Below are positions 1 through 6,888 of a stretch of 63,103 bases of DNA, in pieces. The stretch is from positions 1 through 63,103 of the IMG/VR virus record IMGVR_UViG_3300048833_000065; one strand, written 5' to 3'. The first letter of the stretch is position 1. Every line of letters starts with the position of its first letter. This DNA is from a virus. The notes beneath the pieces were generated by a model, which searched no databases, had not been told where the DNA came from, and saw nothing but the letters and a program-made list of their open reading frames with translations. Position numbers and translations under genes: made by a program.

Positions 1-127
1 GCTTCACCGCCGCTATGGTCGCATCAGCGACATGCAGGCTTCGTGGTGCCGGGATATCATCGAAGAAAGAAGGCGGGCCTAGCGCCCGCCTATTCGATCT
101 CCATCAATCTCACGCCAGCGGCGCGGG
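1..127. repeat. terminal direct repeat marking circular contig
   Basis: This 127-base stretch is identical to 62977-63103 at the other end of the window. A perfect repeat of exactly 127 bases at contig ends is what a de Bruijn assembler with k=127 leaves on a circular molecule. The simplest reading is therefore a circular or circularly permuted 62,976-bp genome, not a biological terminal repeat. Bases 1-82 are the 3' end of the methyltransferase gene whose complete copy is at 62474-63058. Confidence 0.93.
71..91. terminator. bidirectional hairpin terminator between convergent operons
   Basis: An 8-bp GC-rich stem (AGGCGGGC pairing with GCCCGCCT) closes a 5-nt loop. The stop codons of both converging genes, the methyltransferase on plus and the YspA-like gene on minus, fall inside the hairpin. 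The symmetry suits termination from both directions, but neither side has a long T tract. The same hairpin appears at 63047-63067. Confidence 0.6.
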
Positions 128-422
128 CGCGGTTCACCATGTCGGCTGTTCCGCGCCCGCCTGGAAATGCCACGACGAGGTCGGGCTTCTCCTTGTCGAG
201 CATCAACTGATTGCGCTTCGGGCCTGCCGCCTTGCCGTGGCGCGTCCAATCGGCGGGATAGATCGACCGACGAACACCACGCACCAGCGCCCAATCGTTC
301 GCGCAGCGGTCAGCGCCACTCGCGCCGCCGTGAACGACGTGCTTCGGCTTCAATTCATCAAGCACAGCGAAGACGCGCTTGTGGTCGAGATAGCTGCGAC
401 CGCCGCAAACAAGAACCTTCAT
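90..422 (-). CDS. YspA-like SLOG-family nucleotide-binding protein (DUF2493)
   Basis: A 110-residue protein. Its N-terminus MKVLVCGGRSY and the internal HGGASGADR motif (about residues 36-45) are the signature of the cpYpsA-related SLOG family (YspA/DUF2493), a Rossmann-like fold predicted to bind nucleotides or nucleotide-derived ligands. A second glycine-rich stretch, AFPGGRGTADM, lies near the C-terminus. The start at 422 is chosen because GAAGGAGG sits just upstream; an open frame continues further up but lacks family similarity. It overlaps the upstream gene by 4 nt and is the last gene of the leftward operon. The substrate is unknown. Family members occur widely in phages and near conflict systems. 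Confidence 0.85.
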   Translation of the reverse strand: MKVLVCGGRSYLDHKRVFAVLDELKPKHVVHGGASGADRCANDWALVRGVRRSIYPADWTRHGKAAGPKRNQLMLDKEKPDLVVAFPGGRGTADMVNRARAAGVRLMEIE

Positions 423-619
423 GCGACCTCCTTCGGCATCTTCCATGAGAGCGTGGCGGTCGTGCAGTAGTAGCCACGCCGCCTGTAGCACGCGATTTCC
501 TCGGGCGACGGCCAACCGAAGGCAATCTCCCAAGCGTGCGCCTCGTTGAAGGCGAGGCCAAGCCAGTGAACGCCGTGAGGACCGACGACCACATGAGGCT
601 GCTGCGGCTTGTCTTTCAT
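419..619 (-). CDS. hypothetical protein, 66 aa
   Basis: A small soluble protein starting MKDKPQQPHVVVGPHG, with several His, Trp and Tyr residues and the segment GWPSPEEIACYRRRGYY. No family was recognised. The ATG at 619 is chosen because it overlaps the stop of the preceding gene (616) by 4 nt, and this gene in turn overlaps the YspA-like gene by 4 nt. That coupling pattern supports real coding in one operon. Confidence 0.65.
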   Translation of the reverse strand: MKDKPQQPHVVVGPHGVHWLGLAFNEAHAWEIAFGWPSPEEIACYRRRGYYCTTATLSWKMPKEVA

Positions 620-807
620 GGCTTCTGCTCCATCGCGGCGAGCGCCGCCATCGCAAGAGCCTCGCAGCCGGGATCGTCGCAATCCGGTGCCGGGAATTTC
701 TCGCCCTTGATGATCGAAGTGATCATCCAGCACGCGGGTTCGCCCATGAACGCGCACCGCTCGCGGCAGATGGCGCGGGCCACCTTGTCGATCTTCTCCT
801 TGTCCAT
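616..807 (-). CDS. hypothetical Cys-containing protein, 63 aa
   Basis: Starts MDKEKIDKVARAICRERC and carries five cysteines, including a CDDPGC pair near residues 43-48, so metal binding is possible. The pattern of a helix followed by A-R-A-I-C and a C-terminal Ala-rich helix (LAMAALAAM) recurs in small phage proteins of unknown role. The start overlaps the stop of the upstream gene as TGATG, indicating translational coupling. Confidence 0.65.
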   Translation of the reverse strand: MDKEKIDKVARAICRERCAFMGEPACWMITSIIKGEKFPAPDCDDPGCEALAMAALAAMEQKP

Positions 808-1058
808 CACCGCCTCCGCTTCTTGCGCTTCTTCTTCGTCGGCTTCTTCGTCGCCTTCTTCGTCGCCGCCTTCACGATCTTCGGCTGCGCCAGGCTGACG
901 ACGTTCTGCTCCTGCACCACCTTGAAGGGATTGCCGCTGATGACGTTGACGACCTCGGCGCACGGCGTCTTGCTGACGACGGTCGCCTGATCCGTCGTGG
1001 TGACAGGCGAGATGCAAGCCGCGCCTGTGTAGAGGATAACGCCCATGAGATAGGTCAT
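807..1058 (-). CDS. small protein with hydrophobic N-terminus and Lys/Arg-rich tail
   Basis: An 83-residue product starting MTYLMGVILYTGAAC. The hydrophobic first 15 residues could be a short membrane segment or signal-like helix; the Cys at 15 does not sit in a clean lipobox. The last 20 residues are almost all Lys, Arg, Ala and Thr, like a nucleic-acid-binding tail. An AAGGAAAA ribosome-binding site lies upstream of 1058. The function is unknown. Confidence 0.6.
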   Translation of the reverse strand: MTYLMGVILYTGAACISPVTTTDQATVVSKTPCAEVVNVISGNPFKVVQEQNVVSLAQPKIVKAATKKATKKPTKKKRKKRRR

Positions 1059-1441
1059 GCCGTTTTCCTTTCTGCACCAACCATGATTGGATCGGGAAGC
1101 GGGATCTCCCGACCATCGTTTGGCCTCCATAGATGGAGACAATACGGATGCACGTTGATGTGCTGCGCGGGCGGAACGTGAAGCTGCATCGCGGCTTCAT
1201 CGTCCTTGAAAAATAACCGCTTCACCTTTTCCATTTCCTCCCAATTGGGACAGCGGTTCTTGCGCGAGACAGAGACGTGATCCCATCCCATGCCGCTCGA
1301 CGCGATGACGCACATCGGTGCGCCGTCGATGTGCGAGGGAACTGTGAAGACCCCGCATGTTTCGTCGCCAATGCCGCCCATGTAGCTGACGACATGGGGC
1401 GACCTGTCGCGGTAGATGTCGAGCATCAACAGGTTCCTCAT
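1055..1441 (-). CDS. conserved phage hypothetical protein (DUF7694-like)
   Basis: A 128-residue protein whose C-terminal half reads WDHVSVSRKNRCPNWEEM followed by HPYCLHLWRP. From memory this is a widespread phage/prophage protein family of unknown function; the family number DUF7694 is given tentatively. The start at 1441 lies two bases after the upstream stop and has a GAGGGTG Shine-Dalgarno-like sequence. It sits in the tightly packed leftward early operon. Confidence 0.72.
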   Translation of the reverse strand: MRNLLMLDIYRDRSPHVVSYMGGIGDETCGVFTVPSHIDGAPMCVIASSGMGWDHVSVSRKNRCPNWEEMEKVKRLFFKDDEAAMQLHVPPAQHINVHPYCLHLWRPNDGREIPLPDPIMVGAERKTA

Positions 1442-1442
1442 G

Positions 1443-1679
1443 TCAGCACCCTCCGCAATCGCCGCTCTCGCTGGCATACTCACCGCTGGTGCGGGGCTTC
1501 TCCTTCACCTTGGCGATGATGGCTTCAATCACTGCTAAATCCTGTTTCGCCTCCTCCGACGTCAAAGATAACCCGCATGTTTGTACGAGGACGTACTTCA
1601 CCGCCAGATTTAGCGCATCCAGCATTTCCTTGCGCTCGGCGCGGAGGCGGGTGATCTCGGTTTCATCATCGCTGCTCAT
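1443..1679 (-). CDS. hypothetical protein, 78 aa
   Basis: Starts MSSDDETEITRLRAERKEML. The N-terminal half is probably helical or coiled coil, followed by an acidic/Lys segment and a C-terminus ending GDCGGC. A strong GGAGGTGAAG ribosome-binding site precedes 1679. It overlaps the upstream gene by 4 nt. No family was recognised. Confidence 0.65.
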   Translation of the reverse strand: MSSDDETEITRLRAERKEMLDALNLAVKYVLVQTCGLSLTSEEAKQDLAVIEAIIAKVKEKPRTSGEYASESGDCGGC

Positions 1680-2098
1680 GACTTCACCTCCTTGTCGAAC
1701 TCGGCCTCAAGCTGCTTTGCCGCGATGAGAAGCCCTTGCTTGTGCTGGCGGTCGCGGCACCTGTAGTACTCGATCTGCGCGGCCCGCATCCTGATTGCGA
1801 GGTCAAGAAGGTCGGCCCCGCGTTTGACCGAAGCGGCATGATGTTCTGTGCCGTTGCGAGGATCGGGAACGGGATCGAAGAAGACGTTGAAGACCTTGCT
1901 GAACGCAAACTCGGCCATCAGGCCATCCTCGTCGGCAGCAAGTGGGTCTTGCGGACCCATGCGACGGTCGAGGACGCCGACGCGGCGCGCCATGACGGCG
2001 CGCAGCCCGCCCATCGTCTTGCAGAACCATAGTTCGGCGTCGGTCAACGTGAGTGACCGCTCCGCGCTCTGCGTGGCGATGGACGGCTCGGCGTTCAT
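1676..2098 (-). CDS. conserved phage hypothetical protein, 140 aa
   Basis: Starts MNAEPSIATQSAERSL. The central stretch GLMAEFAFSKVFNVFFDP resembles a G-x-x-x-E-x-A-x-x-K-x-x-N pattern found in many phage hypothetical proteins that sit near replication genes. A nuclease-like core is conceivable, but I cannot see a complete catalytic motif. It overlaps the next gene by 4 nt. Confidence 0.62.
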   Translation of the reverse strand: MNAEPSIATQSAERSLTLTDAELWFCKTMGGLRAVMARRVGVLDRRMGPQDPLAADEDGLMAEFAFSKVFNVFFDPVPDPRNGTEHHAASVKRGADLLDLAIRMRAAQIEYYRCRDRQHKQGLLIAAKQLEAEFDKEVKS

Positions 2099-2101
2099 CG
2101 A

Positions 2102-2560
2102 TCACTCGCTCATGATCTGCGCGGCGTGCTTTTGATTTGCACGATCATCGCAGCACCGCTGGCAAACCTTCGTGCCACCGACGTCGTTCTTCTTCGTCCA
2201 GTCGCGCCCAGGCACGTCGAGCGGCTCGCTGCAATCCGCGCAGCGACCGAGAAGACCTCCCTGCTGATGCCAGCGCTCCGCAAGGCGATCCGATCCAAAG
2301 CATGCGGCGGGCGCGCCGTTGTAAAAGAGCTTCACCCACCGGACAAGAGCGGTCTGGTTCTCTTCGTCACCATGACGAACAGCTTGGAAGAGGTCGCTTC
2401 TGGCGACGGCATAGAGGAAGTCTCCCGGCCTGATCCCCCACAAGACCCAACGGCAGAACGCGCCGCGCATGTAGTCAGGGACGCGATAGAGAAGGGCGTC
2501 GGTGCGGTCGTGCCAATAAAGCGGATATGCCGCAATGGCGGTTTCATCATCGATATGCAT
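2102..2560 (-). CDS. phage protein with C-terminal zinc-ribbon, 152 aa
   Basis: The N-terminal part (VPDYMRGAFCRWVLWGIRPG, then FLYAVARSDLFQAVRHGDEEN) matches a common phage hypothetical family that limits itself to about 80 residues. Here it continues into a zinc-ribbon-like module with CADC and CQRC pairs (about residues 107-136). It lies directly downstream of the DnaA-like gene (start/stop overlap at 2560). A role in early DNA metabolism is inferred from position only. Confidence 0.7.
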   Translation of the reverse strand: MHIDDETAIAAYPLYWHDRTDALLYRVPDYMRGAFCRWVLWGIRPGDFLYAVARSDLFQAVRHGDEENQTALVRWVKLFYNGAPAACFGSDRLAERWHQQGGLLGRCADCSEPLDVPGRDWTKKNDVGGTKVCQRCCDDRANQKHAAQIMSE

Positions 2561-2994
2561 CAGACCAGAACTCCCTTGATGGCTGCGATCTTCGACGCGA
2601 GGCGCGCGGGGTTCGCTTCATGCTTCTGGCGGGCGTGAACCATCGAGGAATGGTCACGGTTGAAATAGCGCGCTGCGCACGCGCCACTGATATGAGGAAC
2701 GACCTCGCGGATAGCGAGGTATGCCGCCGTCCGCCATGCAACTACCTCCGCGATGCGGCTTTTGCTGATCAAAACCTCGGCGCTGATTTGCGACGCCACC
2801 TCTGCCGCGTTGACGACGGCTTTTGCGCTCGGTTTCCCATGCGGCGCGAGCTTGATCTTGGTGCCGGGAAGAAGAACCCACTTCGGTTGGTATTCGTCCG
2901 CCCTGAGAAGAAAGCTTTTCTTCACGTAGACGCTCGGCAAGGGAATGGACTTTAGGCGACGCCCCTCGCGGATAATCTCTGTACTCATCGTCAT
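2560..2994 (-). CDS. protein resembling DnaA domain IV (DNA-binding)
   Basis: A 144-residue product. Its C-terminal half (about residues 70-125) resembles the duplex DNA-binding domain IV of DnaA: an ISKSRIAEVVAWRTAAYL helix, then ISGACAARYFNRDHSSMVHA. The latter parallels the DnaA signature in which G-R-D-H-T-T-V-x-H-A contacts the DnaA box. The AAA+ domain of DnaA is absent. The start at 2994 follows a CCACGGAGCA motif (3001-3010). Its neighbours are the DUF6362 and primase/helicase genes, so a role in origin recognition, or in modulating host DnaA, is inferred. Confidence 0.75.
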   Translation of the reverse strand: MTMSTEIIREGRRLKSIPLPSVYVKKSFLLRADEYQPKWVLLPGTKIKLAPHGKPSAKAVVNAAEVASQISAEVLISKSRIAEVVAWRTAAYLAIREVVPHISGACAARYFNRDHSSMVHARQKHEANPARLASKIAAIKGVLV

Positions 2995-3000
2995 GGTCTT

Positions 3001-3010
3001 TGCTCCGTGG
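3001..3010 (-). promoter_or_regulatory. extended RBS motif CCACGGAG, copy 1
   Basis: CCACGGAGCA lies 6 nt before the ATG at 2994. GGAG serves as Shine-Dalgarno and the CCAC 5' of it is also conserved across twelve early genes. Confidence 0.7.
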
Positions 3011-3013
3011 TGT

Positions 3014-3292
3014 TTAGTTGATCGTGTGCTTGGTGGTCTTCTCGCCTACAGTCTGGATCAGTCCACTTTCCAATCCTCCATTCATGACCAGTTGAAAGAG
3101 AAACCCGTAAAGCTCGCGGCGCTCGGCGGGAGGCGTGATCGCGAGAATGTCCATCGCGACCTCGACCATGCTTCCGAAGATATGAACGCCGCCCGCGTGC
3201 GTGATCTTGTTTGCCTCCTTCGCCCCGTTCTCTTTCGCCCACTTCTGAACGAGAGCGAGCAATTGACAGTGGAGGCATTCTTTGTCGCTCAT
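3014..3292 (-). CDS. hypothetical protein, 92 aa
   Basis: Starts MSDKECLHCQLLALVQKWAK with a CLHC pair near the N-terminus, then a mostly helical sequence. It overlaps the DUF6362 gene by 4 nt and ends about 20 nt before the start of the DnaA-like gene. No family was recognised. Confidence 0.65.
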   Translation of the reverse strand: MSDKECLHCQLLALVQKWAKENGAKEANKITHAGGVHIFGSMVEVAMDILAITPPAERRELYGFLFQLVMNGGLESGLIQTVGEKTTKHTIN

Positions 3293-3834
3293 GGCATCAC
3301 CTGATCCCGCATGAGGCCAAGGGCGATGGTGAGCAAAGCCCGATCCCTCACCCGATAGCTCGTCGCCTTGCTCCACCGCTTCCGCTTGATCGCCTCGCTG
3401 AACTTCCTGCCGCGCGTGACCTTGCAGCGGAGCCAGAGGGCGAGGACGCGGCGCTGCGCTTCGTGCTGGTCGCCGCCGAGATAGGTTGCCGCCCATGAGA
3501 TCGCGGCGGTCATCTCGGAGACCTCGCGGGCCGTCGCCGTGTAGCGGCGCGGCTCCTTGTCCTTGCCGATCTCGTCTGTCTCGACCTGTCCCAGGAGGTC
3601 GCCCCAATCGCGAAGGATCGAAGGCCAGCCCACGGCGCGGTCGGACGGACGGACGGGACCACCGATCCGGTTGCAGAGCCTGACGGCGGCGACGAGCCGC
3701 TTGGCGACCATGTCGACGGTCCAGACGTGATCGGGAGGGAGATCGCGAACCGCTGCCGCGATCTGGTCGAGCAGGGAGACGGTGACGCCTTCCATATCGC
3801 TGACGACGGTCTTGGCTGCGCCCTTCCTTGTCAC
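3289..3834 (-). CDS. DUF6362 family protein, possible DNA-binding replication factor
   Basis: The C-terminal ~100 residues (EVSEMTAAISWAATYLGG, then RRVLALWLRCKVTRG and KRKRWSKATSYRVRDRAL) match the DUF6362 family as I remember it. The helical, Arg/Lys-rich C-terminus with WSKATSYRVRDRA looks like a helix-turn-helix DNA-binding region. I place the start at the GTG at 3834 because AGGGGG lies 5-6 nt upstream and because the sequence further upstream holds a regular repeat array. An ATG at 3957 that overlaps the primase stop is the alternative and would add 41 residues. A role in initiation at the adjacent iterons is inference. Confidence 0.75.
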   Translation of the reverse strand: MTRKGAAKTVVSDMEGVTVSLLDQIAAAVRDLPPDHVWTVDMVAKRLVAAVRLCNRIGGPVRPSDRAVGWPSILRDWGDLLGQVETDEIGKDKEPRRYTATAREVSEMTAAISWAATYLGGDQHEAQRRVLALWLRCKVTRGRKFSEAIKRKRWSKATSYRVRDRALLTIALGLMRDQVMP

Positions 3835-3848
3835 GCCCGCCCCCCTTT

Positions 3849-3944
3849 TGTGACGAGGGAGGGCGCTTTGCGTGACATGATCGACTTCCAGAGTGACAAT
3901 TCCGAAACCAAGCGTGATAATTTCCAGCGTTTCCGTGACATTTG
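3849..3944 (+). repeat. five-copy iteron array, 21-22 bp period
   Basis: Direct repeats with core GTGAC(A)(T)TT begin at 3850, 3872, 3893, 3914 and 3935, spaced 22, 21, 21 and 21 bp, i.e. two helical turns. The best copies read GTGACAATT, GTGATAATT and GTGACATTT. The array lies between the stop of the primase gene (3954) and the Shine-Dalgarno-supported start of the DUF6362 gene (3834). Such spacing and position fit a replication origin with iterons, or a multi-site operator. Confidence 0.65.
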
Positions 3945-3953
3945 TCGCCCGCC

Positions 3954-6116
3954 TCATCCGGGGAAGTCCGAGAGATCGATCTGCTTGCCGAAGGGAACCA
4001 CGTTCGATCCCTCCGCATCCGCCTGCGGCTCGACAGGCGAAGCATCGCCGGGGCGGCGGAAGCCGCGCACCCTCTTCCCGGTCAGCCAGATGAAAGGCGA
4101 CACCCGCCCGATGATCTGCCGGGACATGAGCCACTCCCCATGCCGCTTCATCGCCTGCCGGATCTTCGCCGCCTTCTTCTCCGGGTCCGTCTCGCCGTCA
4201 GCTTCAAAGGTCATGGCCTCGAAAGCCGCGCGAACCTTCTCGCCGCGCACCACCTTGAGGGACGCGGGAAGCTCAAGCGACGGCGGCGGTGTCTCGCCAT
4301 GATCTTCGATGGCCTTGTAGATCGCCCGGAGGAAGCTCTCGCACTGCGGGGAGAGCTTGATGGAGGGATCGACGGTCGCGAGATCGACCTCGGCCATGCG
4401 GCCCCGGTTCGGCGGCACAATCACGCAGGAGGAAATCTCGTCACCCTCGGTGTCCTTGCCGAGAAGAACCTTCTTGAGGACGAACTTGATCGACTTGCCG
4501 TCCTCGCCATCCTTCTGCTTCGTCACCGTCGCCTCGCGGACCAGACGCTCGTCAAGATCGGAGTTGCCTTCGAGCTTCCTGATCGTGATCACGTTGTCGA
4601 GGTTCGCGAAGATGCTCGTATGACCGCGCGGCTTCGCGCCGCCCGCGTTCATGTGATGGACGATCATCACATGGCAGCGGCATTCCTCCGCGATGCGGGC
4701 GCAGCGCGCGAGGACCACACTCATGTCCTCCGATGTGTTTTCGTTCGCTCCAGGCGTCGCGGCAGAGAGCGTGTCGATGACGACGAGTTCCAGCGGCACC
4801 GTGAAGGTCTTCGACCAGTGCCTGATCTCTTCCATGAGAAGGTTGGTCTGGTCCTCGTTGCCGTAGAGATCGACGGGCGATGGCAGGAGGACGAAGGGAA
4901 GGTCGGCGTCGCGGGCGATGCCGTGGAACTGCCGATATGCGCGAAGCCTTTTCTTGATGCCGCGCCCGCCCTCGCCCGCCTGATAGATGACGCCGCCCTT
5001 CATCGTGCGAAGCCCGAAGAAGTCCACGCCGCGCGCGATGGAGAGCGCAATGTCGAGCGTGAAGAAACTCTTTCCGGCTTGGCTCTCGCCCGCGCACATC
5101 GACCGCTCGCCGCGAGTGAGCAGGCCCTTGATCAGCCATTCATGCTCCGGTCCCGGATCATCAAGGTTCGCCCAAGGCAGAGCGTTGAAGTGCGAGCGCC
5201 ATGCGCTCTCGGGCGTCCAGACCTTCGCGCGGGCCTCGACCAGATCGTAGAGCGAGGCGGGATCGTTGCCAGCGTCGATCCAATCGGTGACGTCGCCCTT
5301 CTCCGGAAGGCCGGGAATGTCGAGGACGCGAACGCGGCGCGCGACGGTCGCGAGCTTGGAGCCGACGAGGTCACGATGCTTCCGCCCAGGCTCGTCGTTG
5401 TCGGGAAGAATGACGACGTCCGCGCCCTTGAACCACTCGCAGAGTTCATCGGGCCACTTGCCAGCGCCCATCGCGTTGCACGTCGCCGGAATGCCTTTGG
5501 CGGCAAGGTTCTCTGCGTCCTTCTCGCCCTCGACCACGAAGACCAGAACGTCCTGCGCCGTGGCCTCAATCAACTCGGTCAGCCGATATGGCACCTGTTC
5601 GACGCCCTTGACCGACCAGACCCACTCCTTGCTTCCCTCCGCGAACGGACGGCGCTGGCGGAAGGTCTTCTTCCGCACGCCGCCTTCCTCATACTCATAA
5701 CGGCAGACTTGGAAGCGGAGCGTCCCGGCCTCGTCGGTGTAGTCGTATGTCTTCGCGAGGACCGCGTTCTGCGGCACGCCGGGAGGCAGGCCATCCTGCT
5801 TGCCCTTTGCCGGGGTTTCTGTCGGTCGAGGACGGCTCTCCTGCTTCGTCGGCTCCGGACGCTCGTCTACAGCAAAGCCAGCCTCGGCAAGCCACCGCAC
5901 GGCCTCGCGGCCCTTGCAGCCCGTCTCGCGGGCGACGAGGTCGAGGACGCCACCGCCCTCGTTCACCTCGTTGTCGAACCACGCGCCCTTGTCGACGCGG
6001 ACAGACTTGCTGCCCTGCTTCCCCCACCGGAGTTCCTGCCGCGTCGAGAGATGCTTGTTCGGTTCGCCCCACAGCATCTTGGCGACCTCGGGCATCAGTG
6101 GCGTGAAGTCAGTCAC
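3954..6116 (-). CDS. Toprim primase / RecA-like replicative helicase
   Basis: A 720-residue fusion. The N-terminus (about 30-80) resembles the non-catalytic end of phage primases. A Toprim domain follows, with VVEGEKDAENL (about 194-204) and VVILPDNDEPG (about 234-244) holding the metal-binding Glu and Asp. A RepA/AAA_25-type ATPase comes next, with Walker A GESQAGKS (343-350), Walker B LELVVIDTLSA (D448) and the downstream IVHHMNAGG sensor. The start is a GTG at 6116 that overlaps the methyltransferase stop by 8 nt. It should prime and unwind phage DNA at the fork. The adjacent iterons suggest the origin is close by. Confidence 0.92.
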   Translation of the reverse strand: MTDFTPLMPEVAKMLWGEPNKHLSTRQELRWGKQGSKSVRVDKGAWFDNEVNEGGGVLDLVARETGCKGREAVRWLAEAGFAVDERPEPTKQESRPRPTETPAKGKQDGLPPGVPQNAVLAKTYDYTDEAGTLRFQVCRYEYEEGGVRKKTFRQRRPFAEGSKEWVWSVKGVEQVPYRLTELIEATAQDVLVFVVEGEKDAENLAAKGIPATCNAMGAGKWPDELCEWFKGADVVILPDNDEPGRKHRDLVGSKLATVARRVRVLDIPGLPEKGDVTDWIDAGNDPASLYDLVEARAKVWTPESAWRSHFNALPWANLDDPGPEHEWLIKGLLTRGERSMCAGESQAGKSFFTLDIALSIARGVDFFGLRTMKGGVIYQAGEGGRGIKKRLRAYRQFHGIARDADLPFVLLPSPVDLYGNEDQTNLLMEEIRHWSKTFTVPLELVVIDTLSAATPGANENTSEDMSVVLARCARIAEECRCHVMIVHHMNAGGAKPRGHTSIFANLDNVITIRKLEGNSDLDERLVREATVTKQKDGEDGKSIKFVLKKVLLGKDTEGDEISSCVIVPPNRGRMAEVDLATVDPSIKLSPQCESFLRAIYKAIEDHGETPPPSLELPASLKVVRGEKVRAAFEAMTFEADGETDPEKKAAKIRQAMKRHGEWLMSRQIIGRVSPFIWLTGKRVRGFRRPGDASPVEPQADAEGSNVVPFGKQIDLSDFPG

Positions 6117-6888
6117 TGCGCTGGCCCTCCAGAAATGCGCGCACGTCGCGCCCGATGAGTTCCGGGATCAGAGGAACGAGGCTGTTGCCTAGTGCTTCAA
6201 TTCGGTCCACCCGGTTGGAAATCCCATGAGCCACTCGACCCACGTCGGGTTCAGATGCCCACCACCGGGCGGGGTCTGCTCCACCAGATAGACGCGGCGC
6301 GCGAGTTGATCCGCGCGATCCCTCATCGTGCCGTCCTTGTTCCGGCTCTCCAGCTTCATTCCAGGCGTGTCCTTCCAATCCCGCGCAGTCGGAGTAGGCC
6401 ACGATCCAGATGCGGTCCCGCTCATGCGGTGCGCCAACGTAGGAAGCCGGAATGCAATGCCATTCCGCATCATACCGGAGCGAGGCCAAGGCCCCGAGAA
6501 CGTCGCCCATTCCTCTATGAGTGAGCGCTGCGACGTTTTCCACAATGACGAAGCGCGGTCGAAGCTCGCCAACGAGGCGTGCGAATTCTCTCCAGAGGCC
6601 CGACTGCTCACCAGAAAGACCCGCGCCCTCACCGATGAGGCTGATGTCCTGACACGGGAAGCCGCCGCAGATGGCGTCGATAGCAATTCCATCTGACCGG
6701 AGCCGCTGCGCCGTGACCTCTTCGACCCGATCATAGATGGGAACCTCCGTCCAATGCTTCCGCAAGACCCGCTGACAAAACCTGCTCTGCTCCACGAACG
6801 CGCGCGCCTCGAATGCTCCGGATGCCTCAAGGCCAAGCGAGAACCCGCCGATGCCTGAGAACAGGTCGAGCAATCCGAGTGGCTTCAT
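6109..6888 (-). CDS. DNA cytosine-C5 methyltransferase
   Basis: A 259-residue Dcm-type enzyme that transfers a methyl group from SAM to C5 of cytosine. Motif I is DLFSGIGGFSLGLE (8-21), motif IV GGFPCQDIS with catalytic Cys79, motif VI IVENVAAL and motif X ALGNSLVP near the C-terminus. It is short for the family, with a small target-recognition region between motifs VIII and IX. No cognate restriction enzyme is nearby, so it probably protects phage DNA. Another reading frame inside this gene also looks conserved (see 6189-6836). It overlaps the upstream gene by 4 nt. Confidence 0.93.
   Translation of the reverse strand: MKPLGLLDLFSGIGGFSLGLEASGAFEARAFVEQSRFCQRVLRKHWTEVPIYDRVEEVTAQRLRSDGIAIDAICGGFPCQDISLIGEGAGLSGEQSGLWREFARLVGELRPRFVIVENVAALTHRGMGDVLGALASLRYDAEWHCIPASYVGAPHERDRIWIVAYSDCAGLEGHAWNEAGEPEQGRHDEGSRGSTRAPRLSGGADPARWWASEPDVGRVAHGISNRVDRIEALGNSLVPLIPELIGRDVRAFLEGQRSD
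6189..6836 (-). CDS. alternate-frame conserved ORF nested in the methyltransferase gene
   Basis: A second open frame of up to 215 codons lies entirely inside the cytosine methyltransferase gene. From about residue 85 it reads SSLWKTSQRSL, FSGPWPRSGMMRNG, LPTLAHRMSGTASGSW and ends NPTWVEWLMGFPTGW. From memory these motifs belong to a recurrent phage protein family found beside or within Dcm genes. The same DNA in frame one encodes motifs VIII-X of the methyltransferase. The only upstream start is a TTG without ribosome-binding site, so expression as a separate protein is uncertain. A frameshifted Dcm with this C-terminus is an alternative. Confidence 0.35.
   Translation of the reverse strand: MALRHPEHSRRARSWSRAGFVSGSCGSIGRRFPSMIGSKRSRRSGSGQMELLSTPSAAASRVRTSASSVRARVFLVSSRASGENSHASLASFDRASSLWKTSQRSLIEEWATFSGPWPRSGMMRNGIAFRLPTLAHRMSGTASGSWPTPTARDWKDTPGMKLESRNKDGTMRDRADQLARRVYLVEQTPPGGGHLNPTWVEWLMGFPTGWTELKH

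Noticed and set aside
1-127. The terminal repeat as a biological direct terminal repeat or att site
   Set aside because: It is exactly 127 bases, ends mid-gene on both sides and matches a common assembly k-mer; biological terminal repeats would not truncate a gene in this way.
90-656. An N-terminally extended version of the YspA-like protein
   Set aside because: The extra 78 residues run antagonistically through two coupled small genes; the internal ATG at 422 has a strong ribosome-binding site and begins exactly at the family domain.
3849-3944. The 21-bp repeats as a CRISPR array
   Set aside because: Only a ~9-bp core repeats and the spacing is too short for repeat-spacer units.
3942-6158. 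A 738-codon open frame on plus, opposite the primase/helicase gene
   Set aside because: It mirrors the minus gene in codon phase, is Arg/Ala/Leu rich without any recognisable domain, and starts at TTG. It is a GC-driven antisense shadow.
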